A stretch of 41,881 nt of DNA from Aeromonas media (lineage in GTDB: Bacteria > Pseudomonadota > Gammaproteobacteria > Enterobacterales > Aeromonadaceae), in NCBI RefSeq assembly GCF_000819985.1, contig NZ_CDBZ01000077.1, positions 1 through 41,881 of the forward strand, given 5' to 3'. Below, in pieces: positions 1 through 11,766 of this stretch. The notes under the pieces are model-generated. The model saw only the letters and a program-made list of their open reading frames with translations. It did no database searches and was not told the DNA's origin. The translations under genes were made by a program, and so were the position numbers. Each line of letters begins with the position of its first letter. The stretch's first letter is position 1.

Positions 1-432
1 GTTCACGCTCTCACCCTGGGCACTCCAGTAGCTCATCTATATGGCTGGTTTCTGCTTGCATAGCATCCTGTCAAAACATGATTCAGACGGTTGTCGCAGG
101 GAATACATCACCCGGAACCCGGTGGCGACCTGTGAACGCAGAGCAGCTTCCATCATCGCGAACCGACAACCCAATTAGCGCACTGAGCAGTGACATCGAA
201 TATCATCGCCAGACTCGCACATCGTCAAGCCGGAACGAAAGGAGCCAAGCACGTCATTTAATAACGGCAAGGGGGGCGAGATATCCTGCCGGGTACATTA
301 ATTACTAAAGAGTTATTGATAACAATGTCTTTTTCAAGCCGACCATCTTATCAAGGCGACTTGAACGAAACTATACTGCAAAGACTGAATTTCATCTAAT
401 AACCCTCTGTTTTTTTAATGAAATTAGAGTCG
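1..432. other. Non-coding left edge, no gene supported
   Basis: No convincing coding region. A 76-codon plus-strand open frame at 78-308 has no good ribosome site, no recognisable protein features and a low-complexity composition, so it is not called. The base composition is visibly more A+T rich than the neighbouring genes, especially 300-430. A T7 run lies at 412-418. In E. coli arcB lies downstream of yhcC, so this may be the spacer before the next minus-strand gene outside the window; that is inference. Confidence 0.4.
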
Positions 433-1368
433 TCACTGATGAGCACAAGCGAGTGAGAAGGGTCGGCCCAACGCACTCCCCTGTGGGCCTGTTCGAGCCA
501 GCTCAGTGGCAATCTCAGCCATGGCGGTCCAGCGATTCTCGCACCAGGCAGGCGCCAGCAGGGTCGGACGGCGGGCCGACGCCGAGATCCTGTGATAAAC
601 CACTTCGGGCGGAGTCTGCTGGATCATGGCAACCGCCGCTTCGACATATTGCTCCAGGCTCAAGACGTCGAGCCGCCCCGCCTGCCACGCCTTGCCAAGG
701 ATGCTCCCCTCCACCACATGGAGCGGATGCAGCTTGATCCCCTCGACCCCGGTCGCAACGATGCGATGCAGAGTATCGAGACTGTCCATCGGCACCTCAC
801 CGGGCAAGCCGACAATCAGATGGGCACAGACCTTGATGCCCCTTGCGTGGGCCCGGCTAACCGCGTCTTCATAGGCGGCGTAGCCGTGACCCCGGTTGAT
901 CCGTTGCAATGTCTTGTCATTGGCGCTCTGCAGCCCCAACTCAAGCCATACCTCGTAGCCACGGGCCTGATAGCCCGCCAGCAGATCCAGCACCGCATCC
1001 GGCACACAGTCTGGCCTGGTGCCCACGCAGAGCCCCACCATGTCGCTGACCGACAGCGCCTCCTCATACATGCGTTGCAGGTACTCCACCTCGGCATAGG
1101 TGCTGGTATAGGCCTGAAAGTAGGCGAGATAACGCTTGGCGCGGGTCACTTCGTCCCGGCGGGCCAGCAATTGCTGCACCACCGAGAGCTGCTGGGCCGA
1201 CTCGTCGGCAAAAGAGGAAACATTGCAGAAGGTGCAGCCACCGCGACCCAGGGTGCCATCCCGGTTAGGACAGGTGAAGGCGCCGTGGATGGAGAGTTTG
1301 TGGATCTTCTGACCGTGGCGCTGCTTGAGATCCTGGCCGAATGTATTGATGAGTTCGTGTAACTGCAT
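433..1368 (-). CDS. yhcC: YhcC-type radical SAM protein (TIGR01212 family)
   Basis: A 311-residue protein matching the YhcC family of radical S-adenosylmethionine enzymes in length and sequence. The iron-sulfur cysteines are visible near the N-terminus as C33, C45 and C48 (CX11CX2C), followed by the usual radical-SAM barrel stretches. The biochemical reaction of YhcC is not established, so only the chemistry class can be stated. The start at 1368 is chosen over an ATG at 1392 because GGAGG lies four bases before it, and the E. coli protein begins at the same place. It diverges from gltB, the same neighbour as in E. coli, which supports orthology. Family assignment is secure; specific function is unknown. 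Confidence 0.9.
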   Translation of the reverse strand: MQLHELINTFGQDLKQRHGQKIHKLSIHGAFTCPNRDGTLGRGGCTFCNVSSFADESAQQLSVVQQLLARRDEVTRAKRYLAYFQAYTSTYAEVEYLQRMYEEALSVSDMVGLCVGTRPDCVPDAVLDLLAGYQARGYEVWLELGLQSANDKTLQRINRGHGYAAYEDAVSRAHARGIKVCAHLIVGLPGEVPMDSLDTLHRIVATGVEGIKLHPLHVVEGSILGKAWQAGRLDVLSLEQYVEAAVAMIQQTPPEVVYHRISASARRPTLLAPAWCENRWTAMAEIATELARTGPQGSALGRPFSLACAHQ

Positions 1369-1980
1369 GACACCTCCAATATGAGCTGTCATTGTACTGG
1401 CACGGGCCCCACGCCAGACTGAGCTGGATCAAGCTGTCCCGCCGCCAAAAACCATATAAATATTCACATTGCGTGCGATAAATACCCACAGACAGGATTT
1501 TAAGGTTACTTTTGGAAACCACAGGCCTCATACAAAGAGGGAAAACGGAAGCAATTCATCCCCTCTAACCGGCTGTTAGTACTGAAAAAATATCCCATAG
1601 CCCGCATACAAATAAATGCAAGATGCAGGATCCTGAAATGTGATCCCCGCCCACCCCTGACGGAATGGATTGGTAAAATTACTACAGTTCAGTGACGCGA
1701 AGCAGTCAACCACCAAACCCTCCATTACCAGACTAATAAACTTTAAAAAATAAAATAAATAGATTTTTATATAGATAAAATCGAATTGTATCTCTGAAAC
1801 CCGCATTTTGTTATGGCAGTGTAACATTGCAAACAAGCGGGATGTCCAATTGACCTTGCTCGAAAATCCCATTAGTTTGGAGATTCGCCACCTCAGGCGG
1901 ACGGAACCACAAGAGCCAATCGCAATTTATGCAATCTGTTGATGACAGTGCGATGGAAGGCCGAGCAAGGGAGAAATGCA
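1369..1980. other. Divergent yhcC-gltB regulatory region
   Basis: About 610 bases with no supported gene. The centre (about 1730-1795) is very A+T rich, with A-tract-like runs of the kind bent by IHF- or Lrp-class proteins. In E. coli the equivalent gltBD control region is large and is activated by Lrp and IHF, so a similar role is likely here, but no specific binding site could be fixed by eye. The short minus-strand open frames inside it have no family resemblance. Confidence 0.5.
1850..1878 (+). promoter_or_regulatory. Candidate gltB promoter
   Basis: TTGACC at 1850-1855 is separated by 17 bases from TAGTTT at 1873-1878, a fair sigma-70 match. Transcription would begin near 1885, giving a leader of about 95 bases before the gltB start. 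This is a visual prediction only. Confidence 0.35.
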
Positions 1981-4900
1981 ATGTCACTATATGATCCAAA
2001 GCTGGAGAGGGATAACTGTGGCTTCGGCCTGTTGGCCCACATGGAAGGGGAAGCCAGCCACAAGCTTGTCCGTCTCGCGATGTCAGCCTTGGCTCGCATG
2101 CAGCACCGCGGCGGCATCTCCGCCGACGGCAAGACCGGCGACGGCTGCGGCCTGTTGCTGCAAAAACCCGACAGCTTCTATCGCGCTGTCGCCGAAGAGA
2201 AGGGATGGCACCTGGGCCGCAACTATGCGGTGGGCATGCTGTTCCTCAACCCGGATCCCGTATTGGCCCAGCAGACCCGCGACATCATCGACGAGGAGCT
2301 GGAAAGAGAGACCCTGAGTCTGGTCGGATGGCGCAAGGTGCCCATCGATACCAATGTGCTCGGTCCCATCGCCAAGGCCTCCCTGCCCAGCATCGAACAG
2401 GTCTTTGTCAACGCGCCGCCAGGCTGGGTCGACAAGGATCTCGAGCGCCGCCTCTACATCGTGCGCCGCCGTATCGAGAAACGCATCAGCGATGACTACT
2501 TCTATGTGGTCAGCCTCTCCAACCTGGTCACCGTCTATAAAGGACTGTGCATGCCGGTGGATTTGCCGCGTTTCTATCTGGATCTCGCCGACATCCGCAT
2601 GCAGGCAGCCATCTGCGTGTTCCACCAGCGTTTCTCCACCAACACCAGCCCGCGCTGGCCGCTGGCGCAGCCATTCCGCTACCTCGCCCACAACGGCGAG
2701 ATCAACACCATCGCTGGCAACCGCCAGTGGGCCAAGGCGCGCAGCTACAAGTTCGCCACTCCGCTGATCCCGGATCTGCAAGAGGCCGCCCCCTTCGTCA
2801 ACACCACAGGGTCGGATTCCTCCAGCCTCGACAACATGCTGGATCTCTTCCTGGCAGGTGGTATGGACCTGTTCCGCGCCATGCGCTTGCTGATCCCGCC
2901 TGCATGGCAAAAACACCCGAACATGGATGACGACCTGCGCGCCTTCTATGACTTCAACTCCATGCACATGGAGCCCTGGGACGGCCCGGCCGGCATCGTC
3001 ATGACCGACGGCCGCTATGCCACCTGCGCCCTGGACCGCAACGGCCTGCGCCCGGCCCGTTACGTCATCACCAAGGACAAGTTCATCACGCTGGCCTCCG
3101 AAGTGGGTACCTGGGACTACACCCCGGACGAAGTGCTGGAGAAGGGCCGGGTCGGCCCGGGCGAGCTGTTCGTGGTGGATACCAGCAACGGCAAGATCTG
3201 GACCAGCTTCGAGATCGATGACGATCTCAAGAGCCGCCACACCTACAAGCAGTGGATGGACAAGCACTGCAAGCGACTGGTGCCGTTCGAGCAGATGGAT
3301 GACGCCAGCACAGGTGCACGCGAATTCCCGGACGATCAGCTAAAGACCTATCAGAAGCTGTTCGGCTACTCCTATGAGGAGCTGGATCAAATCATCCGCG
3401 TGCTCGGCGAGAATGGCCAGGAGGCGGTGGGCTCCATGGGGGATGACACCCCGATGGCGGTGCTCTCCTCCAGCCAGCGTACCCTGTACGACTACTTCCG
3501 CCAGATGTTCGCCCAGGTGACCAACCCGCCCATAGATCCGCTGCGGGAAAACCACGTCATGTCGCTGGCCACCTGTATCGGCCGCGAGCAGAACGTATTC
3601 AACGAGACCTTCGGCCACGCCCACCGGGTGCTGTTCCAGTCGCCTATCCTGCTCTACTCCGACTTCCATCAGCTGCTGGCACTGGAAGGGGAGCACTACC
3701 GCCATGCGGTGCTGAGCCTCAACTACCTGCCCGAAGAGGGGCTGCAGGCGGCCCTCGAGCGCCTCTGCAACGAGGCGGCCGACAAGGCGCGCAATGGCAC
3801 AGTGCTGCTGGTGCTGTCGGACCGGGACATCAGTGCCGACACCCTGCCCATTCCGGCCGCCATGGCGGTGGGGGCGGTGCAGCGCACCCTGGTGGACAAC
3901 AACCTGCGTTGTGACGCCAACATCCTGGTGGAAACCGCGAGCGTGCGCGACCCGCACCACTTCGCCGTGCTGCTGGGCTTTGGCGCCACCGCCATCTACC
4001 CCTATCTCGCCTACGAGACCCTGGCCAAACAGGTCGAGGAAGGGGTGCTGAAGATGAGCCTGCGCCAGGCCATGCTCAACTACCGCAACGGCATCAACAA
4101 GGGCCTCTACAAGGTGATGTCCAAGATGGGCATCAGCACAGTGGCGAGCTACCGCTGCTCCCAGCTGTTCGAAGCCGTAGGGCTGTCCAGCTCCGTGGTC
4201 GAACTCTGCTTCCGCGGCGTCTCCAGCCGCATTCAGGGAGCCGACTTCACCGACATCCAGCAGGATCAGGTCAATCTGGCGCGCCAGGCCTGGCTCGGCC
4301 GCAAGCCCTTGACCCAGGGTGGTCTCTTGAAATTCGTCCACGGCGGTGAGTACCACACCTACAACCCGGATGTGGTGCAGACCCTGCAGGTGGCGGTGCG
4401 CTCCGGCAACTACGCCGATTACAAGGAGTACGCCCGCCTGGTGAACGAGCGCCCCGTCGCCACCCTGCGGGATCTGCTCGTCCTCAAGCAGGGCACCACC
4501 CCGGTTGCGCTGGAGCAGGTGGAGCCTGCGGCCAAGCTGTTCCCCCGCTTCGACTCCGCCGCCATGTCCATCGGCGCCCTCGGCCCCGAGGCGCACGAGG
4601 CGCTGGCGGTGGCCATGAACCGCCTCGGCGGTCAGAGCAACTCCGGCGAAGGCGGCGAGGATCCCAAGCGCTTTGGCACCGAGAAGAACTCCCGCATCAA
4701 GCAGGTGGCCTCGGGGCGCTTTGGCGTCACCCCCCACTACCTGATGAACGCCGACGTGGTGCAGATCAAGGTGGCCCAGGGCGCCAAGCCCGGCGAAGGG
4801 GGCCAGCTGCCCGGTGACAAGGTGACGGCCCAGATCGCCAAGCTTCGTTACTCGGTGCCCGGCGTGACTCTGATCTCGCCGCCGCCCCACCACGATATCT

Positions 4901-6438
4901 ACTCCATCGAGGATCTGGCCCAGCTCATCTTCGACATCAAGCAGATCAACCCGAACTGCCTGGTGTCGGTAAAACTGGTCTCCGAACCCGGCGTCGGCAC
5001 CATCGCCTGCGGCGTGGCCAAGGCCTATGCGGACTTCATCACCGTCTCCGGCTATGACGGCGGTACCGGCGCCAGCCCGCTGAGCTCGGTCAAGTATGCC
5101 GGCTCCCCCTGGGAGCTGGGGTTGGCCGAAACCCAGCAGGCCCTGGTGGCCAACGGCCTGCGCCACAAGGTGCGCCTGCAGGTGGATGGCGGTCTCAAGA
5201 CCGGTCTGGACATCATCAAGGCGGCCATCCTCGGCGCCGAGAGCTTTGGTTTTGGCACCGGCCCCATGGTGGCGCTCGGCTGCAAATACCTGCGCATCTG
5301 CCACCTGAACAACTGCGCCACCGGCGTCGCCACCCAGGATGAGAAGCTGCGCCGCGAGCACTTCACCGGTCTGCCGGAGATGGTGATGAACTACTTCAAG
5401 TTCATCGCCGAGGAGACCCGCGAGCTGATGGCCGAGCTTGGCGTCACCCAGCTGACCGACCTCATCGGTCGTACCGACTTGCTTCAGGCCCTGCCCGGCC
5501 TCACCGCCCGCCAGGCCAAGCTGGACTTGTCCGGCATTCTGGCAAGCCCGGTGGCACCGGCAGGCTCCAGCCTGTTCAGCCAGCAGCACAACCCCACCTT
5601 CGACAAGGGGCCGCTGAACCTCAAGATGGTAGAGGATCTGCTGGGCGCGGTAGAGAACATGAGCGGTGGCGAGTTCCGCTACGACATCCGCAACACCGAT
5701 CGCTCGGTGGGTGCCCGTCTCTCCGGCGAGATCGTCAAGCGTCACGGCAACCAGGGGATGGCGGCCGATCCGGTGCGGGTCCACTTCAACGGCACCGCCG
5801 GCCAGAGCTTCGGCGTCTGGAACGCGGGTGGCCTCGAGATGATCCTCACCGGTGACGCCAACGACTACGTGGGCAAGGGGATGACCGGCGGCAAGCTGGT
5901 GGTCAAACCCCACGTCGGCGTGGCCTTCAAGTCCCACGAGGCCGCTATCATCGGCAACACCTGCCTCTATGGCGCCACCGGCGGCAAGCTCTATGCGGCC
6001 GGTACCGCGGGCGAGCGCTTCGCGGTGCGCAACTCGGGGGCCCTGGCGGTGGTCGAGGGGATTGGCGACAACGGCTGTGAATACATGACCGGCGGTATTG
6101 TGACCATCCTTGGTACCACCGGTGTCAACTTCGCGGCGGGCATGACCGGCGGTTTTGCCTACGTGCTGGACGAGTGCGGCAACTTTGCCAAGCGCACCAA
6201 CCCCGAGCTGGTGGAACTGCTGGACGTGGCGGATCTCGCCATCCATCAGGAGCACCTGCGCGGCATCATCACGGCGCACCTCAATGAGACCGGCAGCTCG
6301 CGCGCCGAGGAGATCCTGGCCAACTTCGACTCCTATGTGCCCAAGTTCAGGCTGATCAAACCCAAGTCCAGCGACGTCAAGTCCCTGCTTGGTCACACCA
6401 GCCGCTCTAGTGCAGAACTCAGAATCCAGGCGCAATAA
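1981..6438 (+). CDS. gltB: Glutamate synthase (NADPH), large subunit
   Basis: Large subunit of NADPH-dependent glutamate synthase, which turns glutamine plus 2-oxoglutarate into two glutamates in the cytoplasm with GltD. The product is 1485 residues, the normal length. An N-terminal class II glutaminase domain should start at Cys13 after removal of a 12-residue propeptide (the CGFGL motif). The central and FMN-binding synthase domains follow, then the 3Fe-4S cysteines C1101, C1107 and C1112 (CX5CX4C), then the C-terminal beta-helix of repeated Gly-Gly motifs. The start at 1981 has GGGAG seven bases upstream; an earlier in-frame ATG at 1939 lacks a ribosome site and would give a long unmatched extension. 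It is followed 12 bases later by gltD, so the two form an operon. Confidence 0.97.
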   Translation: MSLYDPKLERDNCGFGLLAHMEGEASHKLVRLAMSALARMQHRGGISADGKTGDGCGLLLQKPDSFYRAVAEEKGWHLGRNYAVGMLFLNPDPVLAQQTRDIIDEELERETLSLVGWRKVPIDTNVLGPIAKASLPSIEQVFVNAPPGWVDKDLERRLYIVRRRIEKRISDDYFYVVSLSNLVTVYKGLCMPVDLPRFYLDLADIRMQAAICVFHQRFSTNTSPRWPLAQPFRYLAHNGEINTIAGNRQWAKARSYKFATPLIPDLQEAAPFVNTTGSDSSSLDNMLDLFLAGGMDLFRAMRLLIPPAWQKHPNMDDDLRAFYDFNSMHMEPWDGPAGIVMTDGRYATCALDRNGLRPARYVITKDKFITLASEVGTWDYTPDEVLEKGRVGPGELFVVDTSNGKIWTSFEIDDDLKSRHTYKQWMDKHCKRLVPFEQMDDASTGAREFPDDQLKTYQKLFGYSYEELDQIIRVLGENGQEAVGSMGDDTPMAVLSSSQRTLYDYFRQMFAQVTNPPIDPLRENHVMSLATCIGREQNVFNETFGHAHRVLFQSPILLYSDFHQLLALEGEHYRHAVLSLNYLPEEGLQAALERLCNEAADKARNGTVLLVLSDRDISADTLPIPAAMAVGAVQRTLVDNNLRCDANILVETASVRDPHHFAVLLGFGATAIYPYLAYETLAKQVEEGVLKMSLRQAMLNYRNGINKGLYKVMSKMGISTVASYRCSQLFEAVGLSSSVVELCFRGVSSRIQGADFTDIQQDQVNLARQAWLGRKPLTQGGLLKFVHGGEYHTYNPDVVQTLQVAVRSGNYADYKEYARLVNERPVATLRDLLVLKQGTTPVALEQVEPAAKLFPRFDSAAMSIGALGPEAHEALAVAMNRLGGQSNSGEGGEDPKRFGTEKNSRIKQVASGRFGVTPHYLMNADVVQIKVAQGAKPGEGGQLPGDKVTAQIAKLRYSVPGVTLISPPPHHDIYSIEDLAQLIFDIKQINPNCLVSVKLVSEPGVGTIACGVAKAYADFITVSGYDGGTGASPLSSVKYAGSPWELGLAETQQALVANGLRHKVRLQVDGGLKTGLDIIKAAILGAESFGFGTGPMVALGCKYLRICHLNNCATGVATQDEKLRREHFTGLPEMVMNYFKFIAEETRELMAELGVTQLTDLIGRTDLLQALPGLTARQAKLDLSGILASPVAPAGSSLFSQQHNPTFDKGPLNLKMVEDLLGAVENMSGGEFRYDIRNTDRSVGARLSGEIVKRHGNQGMAADPVRVHFNGTAGQSFGVWNAGGLEMILTGDANDYVGKGMTGGKLVVKPHVGVAFKSHEAAIIGNTCLYGATGGKLYAAGTAGERFAVRNSGALAVVEGIGDNGCEYMTGGIVTILGTTGVNFAAGMTGGFAYVLDECGNFAKRTNPELVELLDVADLAIHQEHLRGIITAHLNETGSSRAEEILANFDSYVPKFRLIKPKSSDVKSLLGHTSRSSAELRIQAQ

Positions 6439-7866
<1,428 letters not shown>

Positions 7867-7890
7867 ACTGCCGGTTAAGGTCTCAAGCAA

Positions 7891-7920
7891 ACAGCCCCGC
7901 CAATGCGGGGCTGTTTTTTT
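7891..7920 (+). terminator. Rho-independent terminator of gltBD
   Basis: A perfect 10-bp stem (ACAGCCCCGC and its complement) with a CAAT loop is followed directly by a run of Ts. It lies 25 bases after the gltD stop. On the minus strand the same hairpin is followed by a weaker T-rich stretch, so it may also end the converging ABC operon. Confidence 0.9.
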
Positions 7921-7946
7921 ATGTGGAGCTCATCCGGGCAAAACCG

Positions 7947-8708
7947 TTAGATGCTCCAGCTCTCCGGCAGCCGCTCGGTGAGGGTGGAGATGTATTCGAA
8001 GGTGCGCGCCCGCTTGGGAGTGGTGAACATCTGGCGCGCACTGCCCGCCTCCACCACCTCCCCCCCTTCCAGAAAGATCACCTGCTGGGCTATCTGGGCT
8101 GCGAGGCGCAAGTCGTGGGTAGCGATCAGCATGGTGGTGCCCTCCCGGGCCAGCTGGCGCAGCACGGCCACCACCTCCTGGGCGAGCTCGGGATCCAGCG
8201 CCGAGGTGGGCTCGTCACAGAGCAGCACCTTGGGCGCGGGGGCCAGGGCACGGGCTATGGCGACCCGCTGCTGCTGGCCCCCTGAGAGGGTGGCGGGCAC
8301 CGCCTCGGCCTTGTGCCTGAGCCCCACCTTGTCGAGCAGTTGCAGGCCACGCGCCTGCGCCTTCTCCCTGGGCCACTTCAACACGGTCACCAGCCCCTCC
8401 ATCACGTTTTCCAGCACCGTCATGTGGGGGAACAGCTGGAAGTTCTGGAACACCATGCCGGTCTGCTGGCGCAGGGCCAGCAAGCTTTGCCGTGACAGAT
8501 GATGGGAGAAGTCGAGCTCGCTCCCTCCCAGCACCAGCTGGCCTGCATCGGGCCGCTCCAGCAGATTCACGCAGCGCAGCAAGGTGCTCTTGCCGCTGCC
8601 GGAGGGACCTATCAAGGCGGTGACGCTGCCCGCCGCCATCGCAAGCCCTATCCCCTTGAGCACAGGCTTGCCACCAAACTGTTTCTCGATACCGCTCAAC
8701 CGGATCAT
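7947..8708 (-). CDS. Polar amino-acid ABC transporter ATPase, cystine-type (TcyN/GlnQ-like)
   Basis: Cytoplasmic ATPase of an amino-acid importer, 253 residues, typical for the GlnQ/HisP/TcyN group. Walker A (GPSGSGKST) is at residues 34-42, the LSGGQQQR signature is in the middle, and Walker B follows as LLCDEPTSALD. The start codon overlaps the permease stop by four bases (ATGA), so the two are translationally coupled. With the permease and binding protein upstream it forms a complete importer. Substrate cannot be told from the ATPase; the neighbours point to L-cystine. Confidence 0.9.
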   Translation of the reverse strand: MIRLSGIEKQFGGKPVLKGIGLAMAAGSVTALIGPSGSGKSTLLRCVNLLERPDAGQLVLGGSELDFSHHLSRQSLLALRQQTGMVFQNFQLFPHMTVLENVMEGLVTVLKWPREKAQARGLQLLDKVGLRHKAEAVPATLSGGQQQRVAIARALAPAPKVLLCDEPTSALDPELAQEVVAVLRQLAREGTTMLIATHDLRLAAQIAQQVIFLEGGEVVEAGSARQMFTTPKRARTFEYISTLTERLPESWSI

Positions 8709-9379
8709 AGGGCGACCTCCCGGGTCTCTTTGTGGGTCAATCTGCGCTCCAGCCGGTCTTGCAGGGTGGAGAGCACAGAGCTGAACAGCAGATAGATGAG
8801 GGCCGTCTCGACATAGAGGATGAGCGGCTCATAGGTGACGGAGGCGAGCCGCTGGGCCGCCTGAAACAGCTCGGGCACTGTCACCGCCGCCAGGGAGGTG
8901 TCCTTGACCAGAGAGATGAAGGTGTTGGAGAGCGGTGGCACCGCGATGCGCGCCGCCTGCGGCAATATCACCCGCCGCATGGCCTGGGGCCAGCTCATGC
9001 CGATGGAATGCGCCGCCTCCCACTGCCCCTTGGGGATGGCCGCCAGGGTGGCACGGATGATCTCCGAGCTGTAGGCACCGATGTTGAGGGTGAAGCCGAT
9101 GACGGCGGCGGTGAAGGCATCCAGCACTATGCCGGCGCTCGGCAAGCCGTAGAAGATGAGAAAGAGCTGCACCAGCAGGGGCGTGCCCCGAACAAGCCAG
9201 ACATAGCAACGGACCAGGGCCACCAGCGGAGTGGGACCATATAACCTGGCCAGGGCTACCAGGAAACCGAGCAATATTCCCAATACGAAGGTGATCAGGG
9301 TCAGCGGCACGGTAAAAATAAGCCCCGCACTGAGCAGGGGCCAAAAAGAGTCGATCATTAACTGCAACCAGGCTGGCAC
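8705..9379 (-). CDS. Amino-acid ABC transporter permease, L-cystine (TcyL/YecS) type
   Basis: Inner-membrane permease of 224 residues, with about five hydrophobic segments and the binding-protein-dependent transport motif that contacts the ATPase (Glu-Ala-Ala then Gly, in the stretch GQWEAAHSIGMS). Long stretches resemble the E. coli cystine permease YecS/TcyL, for example IRGTPL-like and LVKDTSLAA motifs. Translation starts at a GTG (9379) with GGAG seven bases upstream. It lies 37 bases after the binding protein gene and overlaps the ATPase gene. Substrate assignment is by resemblance only. Confidence 0.85.
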   Translation of the reverse strand: MPAWLQLMIDSFWPLLSAGLIFTVPLTLITFVLGILLGFLVALARLYGPTPLVALVRCYVWLVRGTPLLVQLFLIFYGLPSAGIVLDAFTAAVIGFTLNIGAYSSEIIRATLAAIPKGQWEAAHSIGMSWPQAMRRVILPQAARIAVPPLSNTFISLVKDTSLAAVTVPELFQAAQRLASVTYEPLILYVETALIYLLFSSVLSTLQDRLERRLTHKETREVAL

Positions 9380-9416
9380 GTTAATTCTCCTTTATTGTTA
9401 TTGTTCTGCCCAATTA

Positions 9417-10190
9417 TTAATTCGAGACGTCAGTGCCAAAATATTTCAGCGATATTTTCTGATAGCTGCCATCCTGCTTGGCGGTGCGCAGCGCCTGATT
9501 GATGGCGGCCAGCAATTCCGGCTGCCCCTTGGCCAGCAGGGCGGCCGATTGATCCCCCTTCGGCTCGGTGGCCGCCACCTTCAATTTGGCGTCCGGTTTC
9601 TGCTTCTTGAAGTCCAGGAAGGAGAGGCTGTCGTTGATGGTGGCATCCACCCGCCCGCTCAGCACCAGCGCCAGGGACTGGTTGAAGCCCTCGGTGGCCA
9701 CCACCTCGGCCCCCGACTCTTTCGCCAGCTGGGCGAAGTTGCTGGTCAGGGACTGGGAGGATTTCTTGCCCTTCAGATCCGCGAAACTCTTGATGCTGTC
9801 ATTGTCGCTGTGCACCACTATCACCGCCTTGGAGGTGATGTAGGGATCTGAAAAGTCATACTTTTTCAGTCGCTCCGGGGTGATGGCCACCTCGTTGAGC
9901 ACCAGATCGTAGCGCTTGGCGTCCACCCCGGCGATGAGGCCGTCCCACTTGCCCTCGACGAATTCCGGCTTCACGCCGAGACCGCTTGCAATCAGCTCGC
10001 CTATCTCAACATCAAAACCCACCAGCTTGCCGCTCTTGTCGTGGTAGGTGAAGGGAGGGTAGGCCCCTTCGGTCCCTATCTTGATCACCCCGGCACTCTG
10101 AATGGCGGCGAGGCTGGATTGGGCCTCGGCCGAAGTCATCAGGGCCAGGGGCAGCGCCGCCAGCAACAACAGGGAGCGTACTTTATTCAT
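9417..10190 (-). CDS. Periplasmic amino-acid binding protein, cystine (TcyJ/FliY) type
   Basis: Periplasmic family-3 solute-binding protein of 257 residues with a clear signal peptide (residues 1-23, ending AEA). The ligand-binding fold shows the usual YPPF, GFDVEI, KWDGLIAG and KKYDFSDPY elements, which match E. coli FliY/TcyJ most closely. It would deliver L-cystine or a related polar amino acid to the permease and ATPase downstream. The ribosome site (GGGTGG) is weak and close to the ATG. Only 11 bases upstream of the start codon lies the end of an IS30-family element, so its original promoter is now about 1.1 kb away. Confidence 0.85.
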   Translation of the reverse strand: MNKVRSLLLLAALPLALMTSAEAQSSLAAIQSAGVIKIGTEGAYPPFTYHDKSGKLVGFDVEIGELIASGLGVKPEFVEGKWDGLIAGVDAKRYDLVLNEVAITPERLKKYDFSDPYITSKAVIVVHSDNDSIKSFADLKGKKSSQSLTSNFAQLAKESGAEVVATEGFNQSLALVLSGRVDATINDSLSFLDFKKQKPDAKLKVAATEPKGDQSAALLAKGQPELLAAINQALRTAKQDGSYQKISLKYFGTDVSN

Positions 10191-10201
10191 GATCCACCCG
10201 C

Positions 10202-10227
10202 GAATTCAACTTCGAAGTGCAATTCCC
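10202..10227 (+). repeat. IS30-family terminal inverted repeat, transposase 3' side
   Basis: The 26-base end matches the opposite end of the element at 20 of 26 positions. It contains the AAGTGCAAT core often seen at IS30-family ends. It lies 11 bases upstream of the start codon of the amino-acid binding protein. Confidence 0.75.
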
Positions 10228-10236
10228 GATTAAAAA

Positions 10237-11184
10237 TCAGGCTGCTTTCAGAAGTTCGTCAAAAACCACCTGTGGCTGTTTAAATCCCAAGCATTTGCGC
10301 GGCCTGAAGTTCAGCCGCTTTTCGACGGCTGACAGTGCCTCTGCTGTCACCACACTCAAATCACTGCCTTTGGGCACATATTGCCGCAGCAGACCATTGC
10401 TATTCTCATTCTGTCCCCGTTCCCATGCACTGTATGGATGCGCAAAGTACACCTGCGCTTCCAGCTCTGCTGCAACACGTTCATGTTCGACAAACTCGCT
10501 ACCATTGTCAGCTGTGATGGTATGGACATGTGCCTGGTAGGGTTTCAGCATGCTGATAATGGTGTCCGCCACCGCGCTGGCTGTTTTGCTGGGAACGTAT
10601 TGAACCAGGTAGAGCCGGCTCTTACGCTCCAACAGACTCACTATTGCACCGCTGCCTTGCTTACCCAACACGGTATCGACTTCCCAATCTCCCACACGGC
10701 TCCGCTCATTGACTATCGCAGGGCGTTCATCAATCGATACTGGATTGGGAATGACACTGCGTTTGCTGTTCTTACCCTTGCGATAGCGTTTGTGACCCTG
10801 ACGCAGATGCCGGTATAGCGTGCCACCGTTGGCCTTGTCGCGTGCCACATAGCGGTATATCCACTCGTGGCTAACCGGGCAGTTAATCATGTCTCCAACG
10901 CCACTGATTTGCTCGGGACTCCAGTCCGCGACCAGCGCCATGCAAACAAAGTCGATGGTATCAGACGGGACAGTACGCTTCTGACTCGTCAGCCGTCGTG
11001 CCGTGGCAAGTTGGTGAGCCTGCTGCGGCTGATAGGCCTGCCCAGCACAATTACGACGAAGCTCACGACTGATAGTCGATGGATGAACCCCGAGCTGTTT
11101 GGCAATGCGGGCCTGTGACAGGCCATGGTCACGGAGGCAGGCAATCTGGTATCGTAGCCCCTCGGTCAACTGCTGGTATTTCAT
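10237..11184 (-). CDS. IS30-family transposase
   Basis: Transposase of 315 residues that would cut and join the element ends. The N-terminus carries a helix-turn-helix (about residues 20-43, including STISRELRRN) for end recognition. The DDE catalytic triad is visible as D170 (DWEVDT), D226 (TADNGSEF) and E260 (ERGQNEN), with the 33-residue D-E spacing typical of IS30. No frameshift or stop is seen, so it looks functional. It is transcribed in the same direction as the amino-acid ABC operon downstream. Confidence 0.95.
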   Translation of the reverse strand: MKYQQLTEGLRYQIACLRDHGLSQARIAKQLGVHPSTISRELRRNCAGQAYQPQQAHQLATARRLTSQKRTVPSDTIDFVCMALVADWSPEQISGVGDMINCPVSHEWIYRYVARDKANGGTLYRHLRQGHKRYRKGKNSKRSVIPNPVSIDERPAIVNERSRVGDWEVDTVLGKQGSGAIVSLLERKSRLYLVQYVPSKTASAVADTIISMLKPYQAHVHTITADNGSEFVEHERVAAELEAQVYFAHPYSAWERGQNENSNGLLRQYVPKGSDLSVVTAEALSAVEKRLNFRPRKCLGFKQPQVVFDELLKAA

Positions 11185-11260
11185 GGTGTATCGCTTTGTT
11201 TCTTTGGCGAGAAGAAGCGTACCCTAACTGGTAGTTGACCGCCTCTCTCCTATGCACCAT

Positions 11261-11286
11261 GGGCATTGCACTTATTATCTGAATTC
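11261..11286 (-). repeat. IS30-family terminal inverted repeat, transposase 5' side
   Basis: Complement of the other end at 20 of 26 positions. It lies just inside a well-formed minus-strand promoter (11298-11326) that belongs to the interrupted ABC operon leader. Confidence 0.75.
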
Positions 11287-11287
11287 A

Positions 11288-11766
11288 CGCCTCGTTATAT
11301 TTATAAATACCCGGAACGCTTGCCAAACAATATTGATTGGCACCATGCAACATTTATATTCAAAACCTGAATCCGTAGCGTGCTGATTAATATTCTTCAC
11401 TGCCATATCGAAGACCAATCCGGCTGACTCTCGGCATGGACAAAACATATCGCGGGACGTTTCATCCCCCAACCATGAAATACGAGGATATTTAGCGAAA
11501 TAGTGGATAACGCCGAGCGAGGTGGCAATGAGCCAACCGGCTATTGACGTGGCCGTATGGTTCATTTCCGGGCGGGCAGTCGCCGGGCAAGAGAGGGATT
11601 GAGACAGAAGCTGCGTCAGGGGCAACAGCGCAGGGCTCCCGGGGATGCCCAAAGAGCAAGATCCACACTCCCCTCATGGCCATGACCGGGAATCACGAAC
11701 GCAAGGGGTTGACCAGCACCGCCACTATTCGGGACCTCCCATCCTTCAGGAGATCGGTATACCGGC
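11288..11766. other. Non-coding region upstream of the interrupted ABC operon
   Basis: About 480 bases. The left end holds the probable native promoter of the amino-acid ABC operon. The rest shows no supported gene: a 125-codon minus-strand frame (11275-11652) runs through the IS end and has no recognisable features, and the plus-strand frames are short. No strong terminator was found after the propeptide-like gene that ends at 11767. Confidence 0.45.
11298..11326 (-). promoter_or_regulatory. Probable native promoter of the amino-acid ABC operon
   Basis: Read on the minus strand, TTGGCA (11326-11321) is followed after 17 bases by TAAATA (11303-11298). Transcription would begin at about 11291, right beside the IS end. 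With the IS removed, the leader to the binding-protein ATG would be about 20 bases. The promoter now points into the IS in the same direction as its transposase. Confidence 0.5.

Larger units (their letters stand above)
10202..11287 (-). mobile_element. IS30-family insertion sequence
   Basis: About 1086 bases holding one intact transposase gene. Imperfect terminal inverted repeats were found by aligning 10202-10227 with the complement of 11261-11286: 20 of 26 positions match, including the outer GAATTCA and the inner AAGTGCAAT and CCC. If the right end includes one more base (11287), the element is flanked by the direct repeat CGC at 10199-10201 and 11288-11290, in line with the 2-3 bp duplications of the IS30 family. 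Because GAATTC is itself palindromic, the exact outer base is uncertain. Confidence 0.85.

Noticed and set aside
78-308. 76-codon plus-strand open frame at the left edge
   Set aside because: No ribosome site, no recognisable domain, and unlikely residue composition; treated as chance.
11275-11652. 125-codon minus-strand frame beside the IS element
   Set aside because: It runs into the IS terminal repeat and has no protein-like features; a chance frame in a lower-G+C spacer.
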